A stretch of 64,000 nucleotides of DNA from CCMP332 sp040218795. GTDB taxonomy: Bacteria; Bacteroidota; Bacteroidia; Cytophagales; CCMP332. The translations under genes were made by a program, and so were the position numbers. Under the pieces are notes generated by a model. That model did not search any database, was not told where the DNA came from, and saw only the letters and a list, made by a program, of their open reading frames with translations. The stretch covers positions 124,001-188,000 of the forward strand of contig JAVJQT010000008.1 in assembly GCA_040218795.1 (NCBI GenBank), written 5' to 3'. Below are positions 25,000-34,541 of this stretch, piece by piece (position 1 is the first letter of the stretch; every line of letters starts with the position of its first letter).

Positions 25000-25694
25000 T
25001 GGCCTCTCAAAAATTTGCTGTTATCGGTTTGGGAATATTTGGAACCTCCATCGCAAAAACGCTCGCTGCGCGTGGAGCGGAGGTACTTGCAGTTGATTTT
25101 GACCATGATAAAGTAGAATCGCTAAAGGATGATGTGGCACATGCCGTTACCATGGATTCAACCGATTTAAAATCTTTGATGTCGCAGAATGTTCAGGATA
25201 TGGACGCTGTGGTTGTAGCCATCGGTGAAAATTTTGAAGGCTTGCTTATGACAACTGTGCTTTTACTGGAATTAAAAGTAAAGCGAGTCATAGCAAGGGC
25301 AGCCAATGCTCAACAATACGCCATTCTCCAAAAGGTAGGCGTTCAGGAAATACTTTCTCCGGAAGGAGAAGTTGGTAAAACCGTTGCAGAAATGCTATTG
25401 CAACCTACCATGAAATCATTTTTACAATTGCCTGATGAGTACGAAATTGTTGAAATCAAAACACCCAAAAAAGTAGTGAACAAAACCCTGGGCCATCTTG
25501 GACTTCGTGAAAACTATCATTTAAATCTTATAACGGTAAAACGGACCTTTGAAGAAAAGGTCAAAGGCAAGTTTCAGGAAGTACAGCATATAGTAGGTGT
25601 TCCCCATGGTGAAACACTTCTTTACGACACTGACATTTTAATAATAATGGGTAAACACAAGGATATAGCGCGCTTTGTGGAAATAAATACCTAA
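24999..25694 (+). CDS. trkA: TrkA/KtrA-type RCK potassium-transport regulator
   Basis: A 231-residue cytosolic gating ring subunit. The RCK-N domain (about 1-130) binds nucleotide through GLGIFGTSIAKTLAARGAEV, ending in acidic VDFDHDKV; the RCK-C domain (about 140-230) follows. Such proteins open K+ translocators of the TrkH/KtrB type. No membrane partner is next to it; the coupled neighbours are udk and, after a new promoter, secDF. The partner gene is presumably elsewhere. Confidence 0.92.
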   Translation: MASQKFAVIGLGIFGTSIAKTLAARGAEVLAVDFDHDKVESLKDDVAHAVTMDSTDLKSLMSQNVQDMDAVVVAIGENFEGLLMTTVLLLELKVKRVIARAANAQQYAILQKVGVQEILSPEGEVGKTVAEMLLQPTMKSFLQLPDEYEIVEIKTPKKVVNKTLGHLGLRENYHLNLITVKRTFEEKVKGKFQEVQHIVGVPHGETLLYDTDILIIMGKHKDIARFVEINT

Positions 25695-25704
25695 GTTAAA
25701 ATGC

Positions 25705-25734
25705 TTGCATGCTAAATATTATTACATACTTTTG
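25705..25734 (+). promoter_or_regulatory. Promoter upstream of the small exported protein and secDF
   Basis: TTG (25705-25707), 19 bp, TACTTTTG (25727-25734): a complete match to the Bacteroidota housekeeping promoter. The start point would be near 25741, only about four bases before the ATG at 25745, so the mRNA would be nearly leaderless. Confidence 0.7.
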
Positions 25735-25744
25735 CAAGCCTTAA

Positions 25745-26086
25745 ATGAAAAGATTAACTCTTTACATATCAATTCTTTGGCTCATTTCATTGAGTGTTTC
25801 CATGGCCGTGCCCGAATTGCACGTTCAAAAGGAAAAGGTACAGACTGAAAAAGAGTCTTTACCCCAACAAGAAGAATCAGATACTGAAAATCTGGACATC
25901 AGCACTTCTTCTGAAGCCATAATTTCTTCATTTCAATTTAATGTTTCACAAACATTTTCTCTTTCCCCAAAATTATTTCTGGTTTCTAAAATCGACAGGA
26001 CCAGCATCTCTTTTATCTTAAGAGATTTTTCAATTCTTACCTGGAAAAAGCTTTTTACTAAAATCATCCAGGTACACGGGCCATAA
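25745..26086 (+). CDS. Small exported protein upstream of secDF
   Basis: A 113-residue protein with a signal peptide (LYISILWLISLSVSMAVP). A Gln/Glu/Ser-rich linker and a C-terminal hydrophobic segment (SFILRDFSILTWKKLFTKII) ending VHGP follow. It resembles an uncharacterised group of short Bacteroidota envelope proteins with a conserved C-terminal amphipathic stretch ending in Pro; that match is from memory. A strong promoter sits just upstream and secDF begins 57 bp downstream, so the two are probably co-transcribed. Confidence 0.65.
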   Translation: MKRLTLYISILWLISLSVSMAVPELHVQKEKVQTEKESLPQQEESDTENLDISTSSEAIISSFQFNVSQTFSLSPKLFLVSKIDRTSISFILRDFSILTWKKLFTKIIQVHGP

Positions 26087-26143
26087 GAGTGTATTCTAAG
26101 CCCCGTTCTTAAAAGTATTTTCTCAAAAATTTAATATAATAAA

Positions 26144-29100
26144 ATGAAAAACAAAGGATTTGTGGTCGCATTGACCATTATTATCACACTACTGTGTATA
26201 TATTATTTATCATTCACATTTGTTTCCAGAAATGTGGCGAAGGAAGCAACAGAATATGCCAAGGATTCAACCGGAACGGTTGATTTTGGACGCAAGCAAA
26301 AGTACCTTGACTCCTTGTGGACAGCACCCGTTTACAATTTGCTGGGCTTGGAATTCACCCTTAAGGAAGTTAAACAAACCGAATTAAATTTTGGACTTGA
26401 CCTTCAGGGGGGAATGCATGTCACACTTGAGGTTTCACCCATAGAAATCATCAAGACCATGGCGGGAAATAGCACCGAGCCTAAATTTAATGAGGCACTT
26501 AAAAATGCACGTGAAGCCCAAAGAAACAGTCAGGATAAGTTTATAGATTTATTCTATGCCGAATATCAAAAAATTAATCCCGGTGTAAAACTTAGTTCTT
26601 ATTTTTCCAATACGGCCAACAGGGGTCGTATCGACTATTCATCATCGGATGATGAAGTATTGAAAGTTGTGGGTGCGGAAATAGATGATGCCATCGACAG
26701 AACTTTTACAATTCTTCGTACGCGTATTGACAAATTTGGGGTGACTCAACCAAATATACAGCAGCTTGAAGGGACCAACAGAATTCAGGTTGAACTTCCC
26801 GGTGTTGATAACCCGGAAAGAGTAAGAAAATTATTACAAGGTGTTGCCAAATTGGAATTTTTTGAGGTTTATGAACCCAATGAATTCATCGAATTTTATG
26901 TGCAAGCCAATGACTACCTTGTAGAAAAGGAAAAAGCAGAAAAAGCGTTGGAAGAAGGCAACAATTCTAAAGCGAGTGAACTTAGCGCTGAACCTGGTGA
27001 TTTAGAAATCTCTGATGAGCCTTTGACTTTAGATATTGACGATGATATGGATGATGATCCGGCATTGTTGGAAGATGATACATCCGAGCCAGTTTCAGAT
27101 GGCCTGGGTTTTGACGAAGACAGCAGTTCAGATGCACTTGCTTTGGACTCAGGGACATCAGCTCAAGACAGCCTGGCTCAACAGGAATATTCTATTTTGT
27201 TAACCGGTGTGGATCCCAATAGTGGGAGATTGTTTTTCCCGGGAAAAGATACTGCTGAGATTAATGAAATTATGCGGAACCCAAAAATCAAAGCATTTTT
27301 CCCGCCCAGTTTGGAATTTCTTTGGTCCGTTAAACCCATTGGCACTTCACAGGCAGGAGAAGAAATTTTTGAACTTTTCCCAATTAGAAAAGGCAGAAAC
27401 GGAAATGCACCACTGGAAGGAGATGTCATAACAAATGCCAATAGCGATATAGCTCAGGACGGAAGAGGATATGAGATCAATATGCAAATGAATTCCAGAG
27501 GAGCGAAGGTCTGGAAACGATTGACAGCGGAAAATATCGATCGCCAAATTGCCATTGTCCTCGATAATAGAGTTTATTCTGCTCCGACTGTGCAAAATGA
27601 AATACCGGGAGGTCGATCGGCAATTTCAGGGGCATTTACTTTGGAAGAATCAAAAGATCTTGCAAACATCCTAAAGGCAGGTGCTTTACCTGCACCGGCC
27701 AGGATTGTGGAAGAGGCAATTGTTGGATCCACATTGGGTGACGAATCCATTCGTCAGGGCATTACATCTATTTTAGCTGGTCTGGTGCTGGTGATTTTGT
27801 TTATGGTGCTTTATTATAACAAAGGTGGTTTAGTTGCCGACATTGCGCTTTTTATAAATATATTTTTCATTCTTGGAATACTCGCTCAGTTAAATGCGGC
27901 GCTTACATTACCAGGTATTGCGGGAATTGTATTGACTATCGGTATGTCGATTGATGCCAATGTCCTCATCTTTGAAAGGATCAGGGAGGAATTACGTGCG
28001 CAGAAGTCTTTATTAAATGCCATCAAACTGGGTTATGAAAAAGCATTTAGCTCTATCCTGGATTCAAATGTAACCACCTTCCTTACCGGTGTAATTCTGT
28101 ATACTTTTGGTTCGGGGCCTGTTAAAGGCTTTGCCGTTACACTTATGATTGGTATTGCCTGTTCTTTCTTCTCTGCAGTTTTTATTACAAGAGTGATCGT
28201 AGAGTGGATGACAAGAAAAAATAAAGAAGGGGGTATTAATTTTTCAACCTTTATTTCAAAAAATCTTTTGTCCGATTTGAACCTAAATATTATTGGAAAA
28301 AGAAAAATGGCTTATATCGGTTCAACAATTCTGATCATTTTCGGAATGTCCACTATTTTCCTTCAGAATGGATTGAACCTTGGTGTGGATTTTACAGGAG
28401 GTAGATCTTTTGTAGTTCAATTTGATGAGCCGGTTTCAGTTCCTGATGTCCGAACCAATTTGTCGAATAGTTTTGATAATGCCAGTGTGGAAGTAAAAAC
28501 CTACGGTTCAAACAATACTATTAAGATAACCACGGGTTATTTAGTTGATGATGAATCAGCGGAAGCGGATGAAAAAGTCAATGCCTCTTTGATGTCAGGT
28601 CTGGATGAATACAAAGATCAGAATCCCAAAGTTTTAAGCTCATCGAAAGTAGGTGCAACCATAGCAGATGACATCAAAAGTACTGCACAGGAGTCGGTTA
28701 TATTCTCTTTGATTGTCATCTTCCTTTACATTTTAATAAGGTTTAGGAAATGGCAATTTGGACTGGGTGCAATCGTGGCATTATTTCACGATGTGCTTGT
28801 GGTGCTCTCAATGATGTCTATTATGCGACTTTTAGGAGTGGCTTATGAAGTTGATCAGGTTTTTATTGCTGCCATGTTGACTATTATTGGTTACTCCATC
28901 AATGATACTGTGGTTGTTTTTGACCGGGTGAGAGAATATTTGCAGGAGCATTTTAAATCAAACCTAGCTGAAACACTGAATTTGTCAATTAACAGTACTC
29001 TAAACAGAACTGTGATGACTTCATTAACAACATTATTGGTGGTATTGATCCTTTTCTTATTTGGCGGTGAAGCCTTAAGAGGATTTTCATTTGCACTTTT

Positions 29101-29209
29101 GATTGGAATCTTAGTAGGTACCTATTCTTCCATATTTATAGCTACGCCAATTGTTGTTGAAACTTCTAAGAAACAATTGATTGCCGATGCCAAGAAGGCA
29201 GCGAAATAA
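26144..29209 (+). CDS. secDF: Protein translocase subunits SecD and SecF, fused
   Basis: A 1021-residue fusion with 12 membrane helices expected. The SecD half has TELNFGLDLQGGMHVTLEV, the periplasmic P1 domain and LTIGMSIDANVLIFERIREE; the SecF half begins near IGKRKMAYIGST with LGVDFTGGRSFVVQF and TIIGYSINDTVVVFDRVRE. It uses the proton or sodium gradient to pull exported proteins through SecYEG. An acidic, Ser-rich insert of about 75 residues (about 269-345, with DIDDDMDDDPALLEDD) lies in P1. A bidirectional terminator follows. Fused SecDF is normal in Bacteroidota. Confidence 0.97.
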   Translation: MKNKGFVVALTIIITLLCIYYLSFTFVSRNVAKEATEYAKDSTGTVDFGRKQKYLDSLWTAPVYNLLGLEFTLKEVKQTELNFGLDLQGGMHVTLEVSPIEIIKTMAGNSTEPKFNEALKNAREAQRNSQDKFIDLFYAEYQKINPGVKLSSYFSNTANRGRIDYSSSDDEVLKVVGAEIDDAIDRTFTILRTRIDKFGVTQPNIQQLEGTNRIQVELPGVDNPERVRKLLQGVAKLEFFEVYEPNEFIEFYVQANDYLVEKEKAEKALEEGNNSKASELSAEPGDLEISDEPLTLDIDDDMDDDPALLEDDTSEPVSDGLGFDEDSSSDALALDSGTSAQDSLAQQEYSILLTGVDPNSGRLFFPGKDTAEINEIMRNPKIKAFFPPSLEFLWSVKPIGTSQAGEEIFELFPIRKGRNGNAPLEGDVITNANSDIAQDGRGYEINMQMNSRGAKVWKRLTAENIDRQIAIVLDNRVYSAPTVQNEIPGGRSAISGAFTLEESKDLANILKAGALPAPARIVEEAIVGSTLGDESIRQGITSILAGLVLVILFMVLYYNKGGLVADIALFINIFFILGILAQLNAALTLPGIAGIVLTIGMSIDANVLIFERIREELRAQKSLLNAIKLGYEKAFSSILDSNVTTFLTGVILYTFGSGPVKGFAVTLMIGIACSFFSAVFITRVIVEWMTRKNKEGGINFSTFISKNLLSDLNLNIIGKRKMAYIGSTILIIFGMSTIFLQNGLNLGVDFTGGRSFVVQFDEPVSVPDVRTNLSNSFDNASVEVKTYGSNNTIKITTGYLVDDESAEADEKVNASLMSGLDEYKDQNPKVLSSSKVGATIADDIKSTAQESVIFSLIVIFLYILIRFRKWQFGLGAIVALFHDVLVVLSMMSIMRLLGVAYEVDQVFIAAMLTIIGYSINDTVVVFDRVREYLQEHFKSNLAETLNLSINSTLNRTVMTSLTTLLVVLILFLFGGEALRGFSFALLIGILVGTYSSIFIATPIVVETSKKQLIADAKKAAK

Positions 29210-29232
29210 TTGAAGTTAATTTAAAGATTAAC

Positions 29233-29267
29233 AAAAGCCCCATTGGATTACATTGGGGCTTTTTTTA
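29233..29267. terminator. Bidirectional terminator between secDF and mltF
   Basis: AAAAGCCCCA (29233-29242), 11-base loop, TGGGGCTTTT (29254-29263) and a T run. The A run on the left allows use from both strands, fitting the convergent genes; its right end reaches the mltF stop. Confidence 0.9.
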
Positions 29268-30776
29268 TAGTGCCACTGAATCCGAATCAATTTCTTTGTC
29301 TCGCTGCGTCAATTGCAAATAAGATTTGTATCGCTGGAAAATTTCTCTTACATAATTGTAAGGTTCATAGCAACGGCAATAACCGTGTTTTACAGAGGGG
29401 TCTGTATAATATTTTTTATAGGCTTTTTTTAATAGCATAACCTCTACATTTTCATCCCAAATTGTTGGGTCCTTGTCGTATTTTCTTGCCAGATTCCGAG
29501 CGTCAATCACATGGCCGGGGCCAACATTATAAGACGCTAAAACAAATTTTATTCTCTGAACAGAGTCTTTTACTGTCTTAGACCACATTTTATCCAACTT
29601 TCGAATATACTTTGTGGCCATTTGAAGATTCTGCTTTGGATCGTAAAGTGACTCTCCTGAATAACCAAAGCCTTTTGCCGTTGCCGGCATGACCTGCATT
29701 AAACCTCTGGCTCCCACCCATGATTTTGCTTTGGGATCAAATCGCGATTCCTGATAAGCCATAGAGGCCAATAGCAACCAATCCCAGTTTAAACTATCTG
29801 CTGATGCTTTCAATATTTCATCATAGCTTGATATTTTTTTCTCATAAAAACTGTAAAGTAATTTTTTAACATCCTTCCGGTTAACGCTATTGAAATATTT
29901 TCGATACAAGACATTGAAAGTTGCTTGCTGTTTTTTCCGATTAATAAAATTATTGATCGTATCCAATAATTCATCGGCGTTTTTCCGAACGGCCCAAGCT
30001 ATCATTTGGGAAGTGCTCAATTCTACACTAATATCAATATCGGGTATTTCATTGGCGATGATCATGGCCACATTTTTATCAGCAACAGTGTATTGAATTT
30101 CTCCCTCTACAACACGCATTATTAATTCATCTGTTTCTACGTCAGCATCTGCTTCTATAATATTAATATCCCCGCCTATTTCATCCGATAGGTTTTCCAA
30201 TCGCTTACTAAATGAGGAGTTTTTTCGCACGACAACATCCTTACCGATCAACTCCAGAGGTGTCCTTATTAATTTGTTTTTTATGTTATGAACTTTCATT
30301 TGTCTCCAGCCCTGAGGTTTACGTTGAACCAGTACCTGTTTAGTTAAAACCAAATGCCTTGTAAAGTCTACATACTCTTTTCTTTCTCTGGTTACCGTCA
30401 AATTATGAGCGATGATGTCTCCTTCTCCTTCGTTAAGCATTCTAAACATTTTGTCTATGTCCTTTACAATTTTTATTTCCAATTCGACTTTTAACTCTTC
30501 TGACAACATCTTGAGGAGTTCATATTCAAAACCCATTGGCCTGCCCTTATAAAGAAAATAGCTAAAAGAGTTATTGTCAATCAGAGCGATTATCTTACCT
30601 CGTTCCTTGATTTTTTGGAGCCCGAAATCGATGGGTTCCGGAATGATTAATTGCCCTTCATCAACAAGATCAGAATGATTTGATTCACTGCCGCAGGCGA
30701 TTAATAAGAAAGTAAAAAAGATGCTTAAAACCAGCGTATGGAATCGCTTTATGGTAATTTTAAGGATATACATCAT
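29265..30776 (-). CDS. mltF: MltF-type lytic murein transglycosylase (lipoprotein)
   Basis: About 503 residues. The lipobox LLIACGS follows a hydrophobic signal, so the mature protein is lipid-anchored. Residues about 60-300 are a periplasmic solute-binding type 3 domain (KIIALIDNNSFSYFLYKGRPMG), the regulatory module of MltF. The C-terminal SLT domain has the catalytic Glu in MAYQESRFDP, followed by GARGLMQVMPATA and ASYNVGPGHV. It cleaves peptidoglycan glycan strands. The start at 30776 or 30773 is favoured over 30809, which adds an extra hydrophobic leader. Confidence 0.93.
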   Translation of the reverse strand: MMYILKITIKRFHTLVLSIFFTFLLIACGSESNHSDLVDEGQLIIPEPIDFGLQKIKERGKIIALIDNNSFSYFLYKGRPMGFEYELLKMLSEELKVELEIKIVKDIDKMFRMLNEGEGDIIAHNLTVTRERKEYVDFTRHLVLTKQVLVQRKPQGWRQMKVHNIKNKLIRTPLELIGKDVVVRKNSSFSKRLENLSDEIGGDINIIEADADVETDELIMRVVEGEIQYTVADKNVAMIIANEIPDIDISVELSTSQMIAWAVRKNADELLDTINNFINRKKQQATFNVLYRKYFNSVNRKDVKKLLYSFYEKKISSYDEILKASADSLNWDWLLLASMAYQESRFDPKAKSWVGARGLMQVMPATAKGFGYSGESLYDPKQNLQMATKYIRKLDKMWSKTVKDSVQRIKFVLASYNVGPGHVIDARNLARKYDKDPTIWDENVEVMLLKKAYKKYYTDPSVKHGYCRCYEPYNYVREIFQRYKSYLQLTQRDKEIDSDSVAL

Positions 30777-30819
30777 TAGATAAATATATCTAATAAATGC
30801 ATAAATCAAAATTTAGTTC

Positions 30820-31488
30820 TTAGCCCTGAGACCCTTCGTGAAGGAAATCACAAATTGGTTTGCCTGTTTTATAGCAGTCCAGCCAAATCTCATCGAGATT
30901 ATCTTTAACAATTATTTCAGGTTCAAATTTGCAATGGAAGTAAAAGCTTTTATTATAAATCAGCGTTTGGTTTTTTGCATCCGCTTTGAATTCTGTGGGT
31001 ATTATTTTGTTTTTCTCTCCTTCAATTGCTCCAAATTGCTTTTTAAATTTTTGATCATTGATAAGATCTTCAAATTTTTTCAGATTATAACTTATATGTT
31101 GCCTTATATTATATAATTGTGTTTTGTCGGTTTGATAAAGGCCTCCATAAATTTCCATTCCATTTATTCCCAATGAAAAAAATTGACCCGGAATGGACAT
31201 ATTCTTTCTTCCGCCTGCAGAAATCACTGCTGCGGCTTGTGTTTTATACGGTGTTTTGTCTTTTGAGAATCGGATGTCGCGGTTGATTCGCATTATGGCA
31301 TCTTTTGCTTCGATATTTACATTGGGGTCAATGCCATGCACTTTTGAAATCAAATGTTCCACAAATTTTTTAAAAGGATTTTTAACTTCGTTTTCGTAGC
31401 GTTTACGATTCTTATCAAACCATTCCTTGTTGTTGTTTTTGTTGAGCTCTGAAAAAAAGGCGTGGAAATCTTCACTAAAAAATGCCAT
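30820..31488 (-). CDS. DUF2461 family protein
   Basis: A 222-residue soluble protein of the DUF2461/TIGR02453 family, recognised by the start FHAFFSELNKNNNKEWFDKNRKRYE, the central INRDIRFSKDKTPYKT and FFSLGINGMEIYGGLYQ. No enzymatic activity is established for the family. It lies 44 bp upstream of the mltF start region on the same strand and diverges from a small membrane protein gene. Confidence 0.88.
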   Translation of the reverse strand: MAFFSEDFHAFFSELNKNNNKEWFDKNRKRYENEVKNPFKKFVEHLISKVHGIDPNVNIEAKDAIMRINRDIRFSKDKTPYKTQAAAVISAGGRKNMSIPGQFFSLGINGMEIYGGLYQTDKTQLYNIRQHISYNLKKFEDLINDQKFKKQFGAIEGEKNKIIPTEFKADAKNQTLIYNKSFYFHCKFEPEIIVKDNLDEIWLDCYKTGKPICDFLHEGSQG

Positions 31489-31525
31489 ATTGTTTGATTA
31501 GTTTGGAATTAAATACAATTGCATA

Positions 31526-31714
31526 ATGAATTTACTTAAAATGGCCGTACGAATGAATTTTTTGGCGGCAATACTTTTTGTCATTAATAGTATCTATGCC
31601 TATTTCAAAGATGATCCGGACTATTGGAAACAACTCGTGCTTGCCTTTCTTTTTATCGGACTTGGTCTATTTTATAAAAGAAAATTGAAAAAAAAGGACT
31701 CGGAGATTCAATGA
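31526..31714 (+). CDS. Small two-helix membrane protein
   Basis: A 62-residue protein with two predicted membrane helices (AAILFVINSIYAYF and LVLAFLFIGLGLFY) and a Lys-rich tail (KRKLKKKDSE), giving an inside-positive topology. No family is recognised. It ends five bases before the stop of the convergent OmpA-type gene. The codon composition and topology look genuine, but it has no conserved neighbour. Confidence 0.55.
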   Translation: MNLLKMAVRMNFLAAILFVINSIYAYFKDDPDYWKQLVLAFLFIGLGLFYKRKLKKKDSEIQ

Positions 31715-31719
31715 ATATC

Positions 31720-34467
31720 CTAATTCAAAAATTCGAACTCGACTCTTCGGTTTAGTTGCCTGCCAATGTCTTTGTCATTGCTTGCAATGGGTTGGTCATC
31801 GCCCACAGGATCAACCTGAATTCTTGACGCTTCAATGCCCTGGCTCATTAAGTACCTTTTAACGCTTTCTCCTCTGCGTCTTGCCAGGTGATCATTTATT
31901 TCATCACTACCCAATGCGTCTGTATGGGCTCTTACCACCACTTTTTTATCTTTTTCTTGTTTCAAGACCTCTGCCATTTTTTGTAAAATGCCTATTGCCT
32001 CTTTTCGAATCACATCTGAATTAAAGTCAAAATAGATATTATCAAATTTACTTCCTTTGCCTTCTTCATTGAGGTCCCCGCCGAGCATGCCTTCATCTAT
32101 CATTACCGTATATTTTCGGTTGTCATCCGGTACCACAAACATTGCAATGCCTTCTGAATTGGTAATTCCCTTTTTCAACACGACTCCATTTTCATCAACT
32201 AGCATAACGGGAACATCTGCGGCAGGATCTTCTGAATTTGTATAGGCTAAGCGCGATAATACAGTGAGCTGCTCAAAATTTTCAAGTATTCTTTTGGTGT
32301 CAATCGTAACTACTTTCCCGTTCAATTTTACATCGACATTAAGGGATGGGTGGTTTTTATCGATTATCACCCGATAGCTTTTGCCCTTTTCCAATTCTTC
32401 AAAGAATGCAATTCCTTCGCTGTTGGTTTTGCCTTTTTTTAATACGTATCCATTTTCATCCAAAAGCAATACGTAGATCTCCGAGGCAGGCTCTGAAGAT
32501 TCCTTAAATTCAATATGAGACAATAAAGCATAGCCACTAACTTTGTCAATAAATTCTTTCTTCCTTAGAGCGATTTCCTTTCCTGATTTTTGCACCAAAG
32601 ATTCTAACTGAGGGTCATTCTTATCAATTACCACATTATAAGTTAGGTCAGGGTCGAGCATTTCAAATTTTGCCTGCCCAGCGGAATTGGTTTTCCCTCT
32701 TTTTAAAACCATTCCGTTTTCATCTAGTAAAAGCACTTTGACGTTTGCAGCCGGTTCATTTGTGCCATTAAATTTCAAATTAGACAATACAGTTAAGCCT
32801 TTAAACTTTTGAACGATCTCTTCGGTGCTGGCTGCGAGCGATCTGTTGTTTCCCAATTGGATTATTCGAAAATCATTGACTGTGCCCGGTTTTACATTAT
32901 TTACCTGTACTTTTTTCATAGAAACCTGCTCCAGTTCTGCTTGTCGAACAAATATTTCAATTTCAGCTTCTGCATAACAGCCATCCGAGTTTCTGCCTTT
33001 TACTTTATATTTATTCGTTTTTGTTGGCCTGAAAGAGATATTGTTTTTAACCTCAGAACTCCATTCAAAATAATCTGCACCTGAAGCAGAAAGAATTACA
33101 TCATCCCCGTATTTTATAAATTCATGGGAGGCGGAAATTTTTAAATCGGGTTTGCGGCATTTTGCAAATATGAATGCAGCACCACCCCAGCTTATTTCGG
33201 TATTTTTTTCTATTAGATCATATCCCCATGCACCGCCTATGGCATATTCACCGTCGATAGCCACGGATATACCAAATTGATCACCGATTCTTCTTTTGCC
33301 CGGCGTCAGTTTATCTTTTTCTACCCAATTCCCGTTTCCTGAATCTTCAAAAATGTACATAGCTCCTGCGGTATCAAGCGCGTTTTGTCCTTTCCCGTCT
33401 AATTGCTGGCCCCATGCTCCAATTATACATTTACTTCCATCCGTATAAACCGATTCACCAAAAAAAGCATCCTTTTGTCTGTCGAGAGGCGTGAGTTTCT
33501 GACTTTGCTCCCATTCCGTGCCGTTATTTTTAAAAATATAAGCAGCTCCACTTCCTCTTAAACTACTACCTCCGTGAACATCCAGCTTATGTTCCTGAGC
33601 ACCAATGAGTGCCAATTGATTTTTTAAGGAGACCGAGTATCCAAAAAATGAACCTTCTGTTCTGTTTTTGGCCGTTAGCTTTTGTTTTTCCTCCCATATA
33701 CCTTCAGCATTTTTATTAAATACATAAGCCGCACCGGCAAATTCTATATAATCTTTATTATTTGAATTAAATCCTTGTCTATAAGCTCCGATTAGGGCTA
33801 AATCGCCATCAATGCTCACAGATACACCAAATAAATCAAAGGGTTTTCGGTCCTTGTGTACAAGTTTTTGTTTTTGAGCCCAGTTCCCATTTTGATTTTC
33901 AAAAATATATGCTGCCCCTGCGTCTTGTCTTCTCTTTTTCCCGTTTTCATCAAGATCATTCCAAATGGCTCCAACAAGAATTGTATTACCGTCGACATCT
34001 ACACTAATCCCAAATTGATCTTCATTGAAGGGGTCGTTCGCCTGGAGTTTTTTAATTTCTTTCCATTCATTGCCATCTCTTTTAAATACATAGACAGAGC
34101 CTGCATCTTTGTAAGTGTATTCTCCTTTTTTTATATCAGACCAGGCAGCGCCAACTACTATTATATCTCCGTCAATAGAAACAGAACCTCCGAACTGATC
34201 CAGGTCTTTAGTATCTGTGCCTTTGAGTTTATGAATTTGTTTCCAGGTGCCGTTGTTTTGTTTTTCAAATACATATGCAGATCCACCTTCAATTCCATTG
34301 GCTCCAACTACTGCATAATTTCCGTCGATATCTACAGAATATCCAAATTGAAGATCATTTTGGGTGTCAATTGCAGAAATTCTAAGCACCTCACTCCAGT
34401 TCTGACATAAACTGTTATAACTTAAAGTAAGAAGCACAAAGAAGATTTGTAAAGTCCTGAAAATCAT
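31720..34467 (-). CDS. Exported beta-propeller/OmpA-domain protein
   Basis: A 915-residue envelope protein. Signal peptide (1-21). Then seven FG-GAP-like units of about 55 residues with the pattern F-G-x-S-V-x-x-D-G-x-x-x-x-x-G-A, enough for one seven-bladed propeller (to about 430). A short Ig-like segment follows (ISASHEFIKYGDDVILSASG). Next come three tandem domains with LLLDENGxVLKKGKTNSEG (about 520-800), resembling carboxypeptidase regulatory-like folds. The C-terminal OmpA domain (VRAHTDALGSDEINDHLARR; about 810-915) should bind peptidoglycan. This anchors a surface propeller to the cell wall; ligand unknown. Confidence 0.88.
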   Translation of the reverse strand: MIFRTLQIFFVLLTLSYNSLCQNWSEVLRISAIDTQNDLQFGYSVDIDGNYAVVGANGIEGGSAYVFEKQNNGTWKQIHKLKGTDTKDLDQFGGSVSIDGDIIVVGAAWSDIKKGEYTYKDAGSVYVFKRDGNEWKEIKKLQANDPFNEDQFGISVDVDGNTILVGAIWNDLDENGKKRRQDAGAAYIFENQNGNWAQKQKLVHKDRKPFDLFGVSVSIDGDLALIGAYRQGFNSNNKDYIEFAGAAYVFNKNAEGIWEEKQKLTAKNRTEGSFFGYSVSLKNQLALIGAQEHKLDVHGGSSLRGSGAAYIFKNNGTEWEQSQKLTPLDRQKDAFFGESVYTDGSKCIIGAWGQQLDGKGQNALDTAGAMYIFEDSGNGNWVEKDKLTPGKRRIGDQFGISVAIDGEYAIGGAWGYDLIEKNTEISWGGAAFIFAKCRKPDLKISASHEFIKYGDDVILSASGADYFEWSSEVKNNISFRPTKTNKYKVKGRNSDGCYAEAEIEIFVRQAELEQVSMKKVQVNNVKPGTVNDFRIIQLGNNRSLAASTEEIVQKFKGLTVLSNLKFNGTNEPAANVKVLLLDENGMVLKRGKTNSAGQAKFEMLDPDLTYNVVIDKNDPQLESLVQKSGKEIALRKKEFIDKVSGYALLSHIEFKESSEPASEIYVLLLDENGYVLKKGKTNSEGIAFFEELEKGKSYRVIIDKNHPSLNVDVKLNGKVVTIDTKRILENFEQLTVLSRLAYTNSEDPAADVPVMLVDENGVVLKKGITNSEGIAMFVVPDDNRKYTVMIDEGMLGGDLNEEGKGSKFDNIYFDFNSDVIRKEAIGILQKMAEVLKQEKDKKVVVRAHTDALGSDEINDHLARRRGESVKRYLMSQGIEASRIQVDPVGDDQPIASNDKDIGRQLNRRVEFEFLN

Positions 34468-34541
34468 TTAGGTTTTTTAGATGGTAGAATAAATTTCAGT
34501 TAAATATCAGGTTTTTCAAAATATGTGAATCGCATTTTATA

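Noticed and set aside
29243..29440. A forward open frame of 65 residues over the secDF terminator and mltF end
   Set aside because: It crosses a strong terminator and lies antisense to the mltF catalytic domain.
33856..34410. A 184-residue forward frame opposite the propeller gene
   Set aside because: Antisense shadow produced by the repeated codons of the propeller; no signal or domain.
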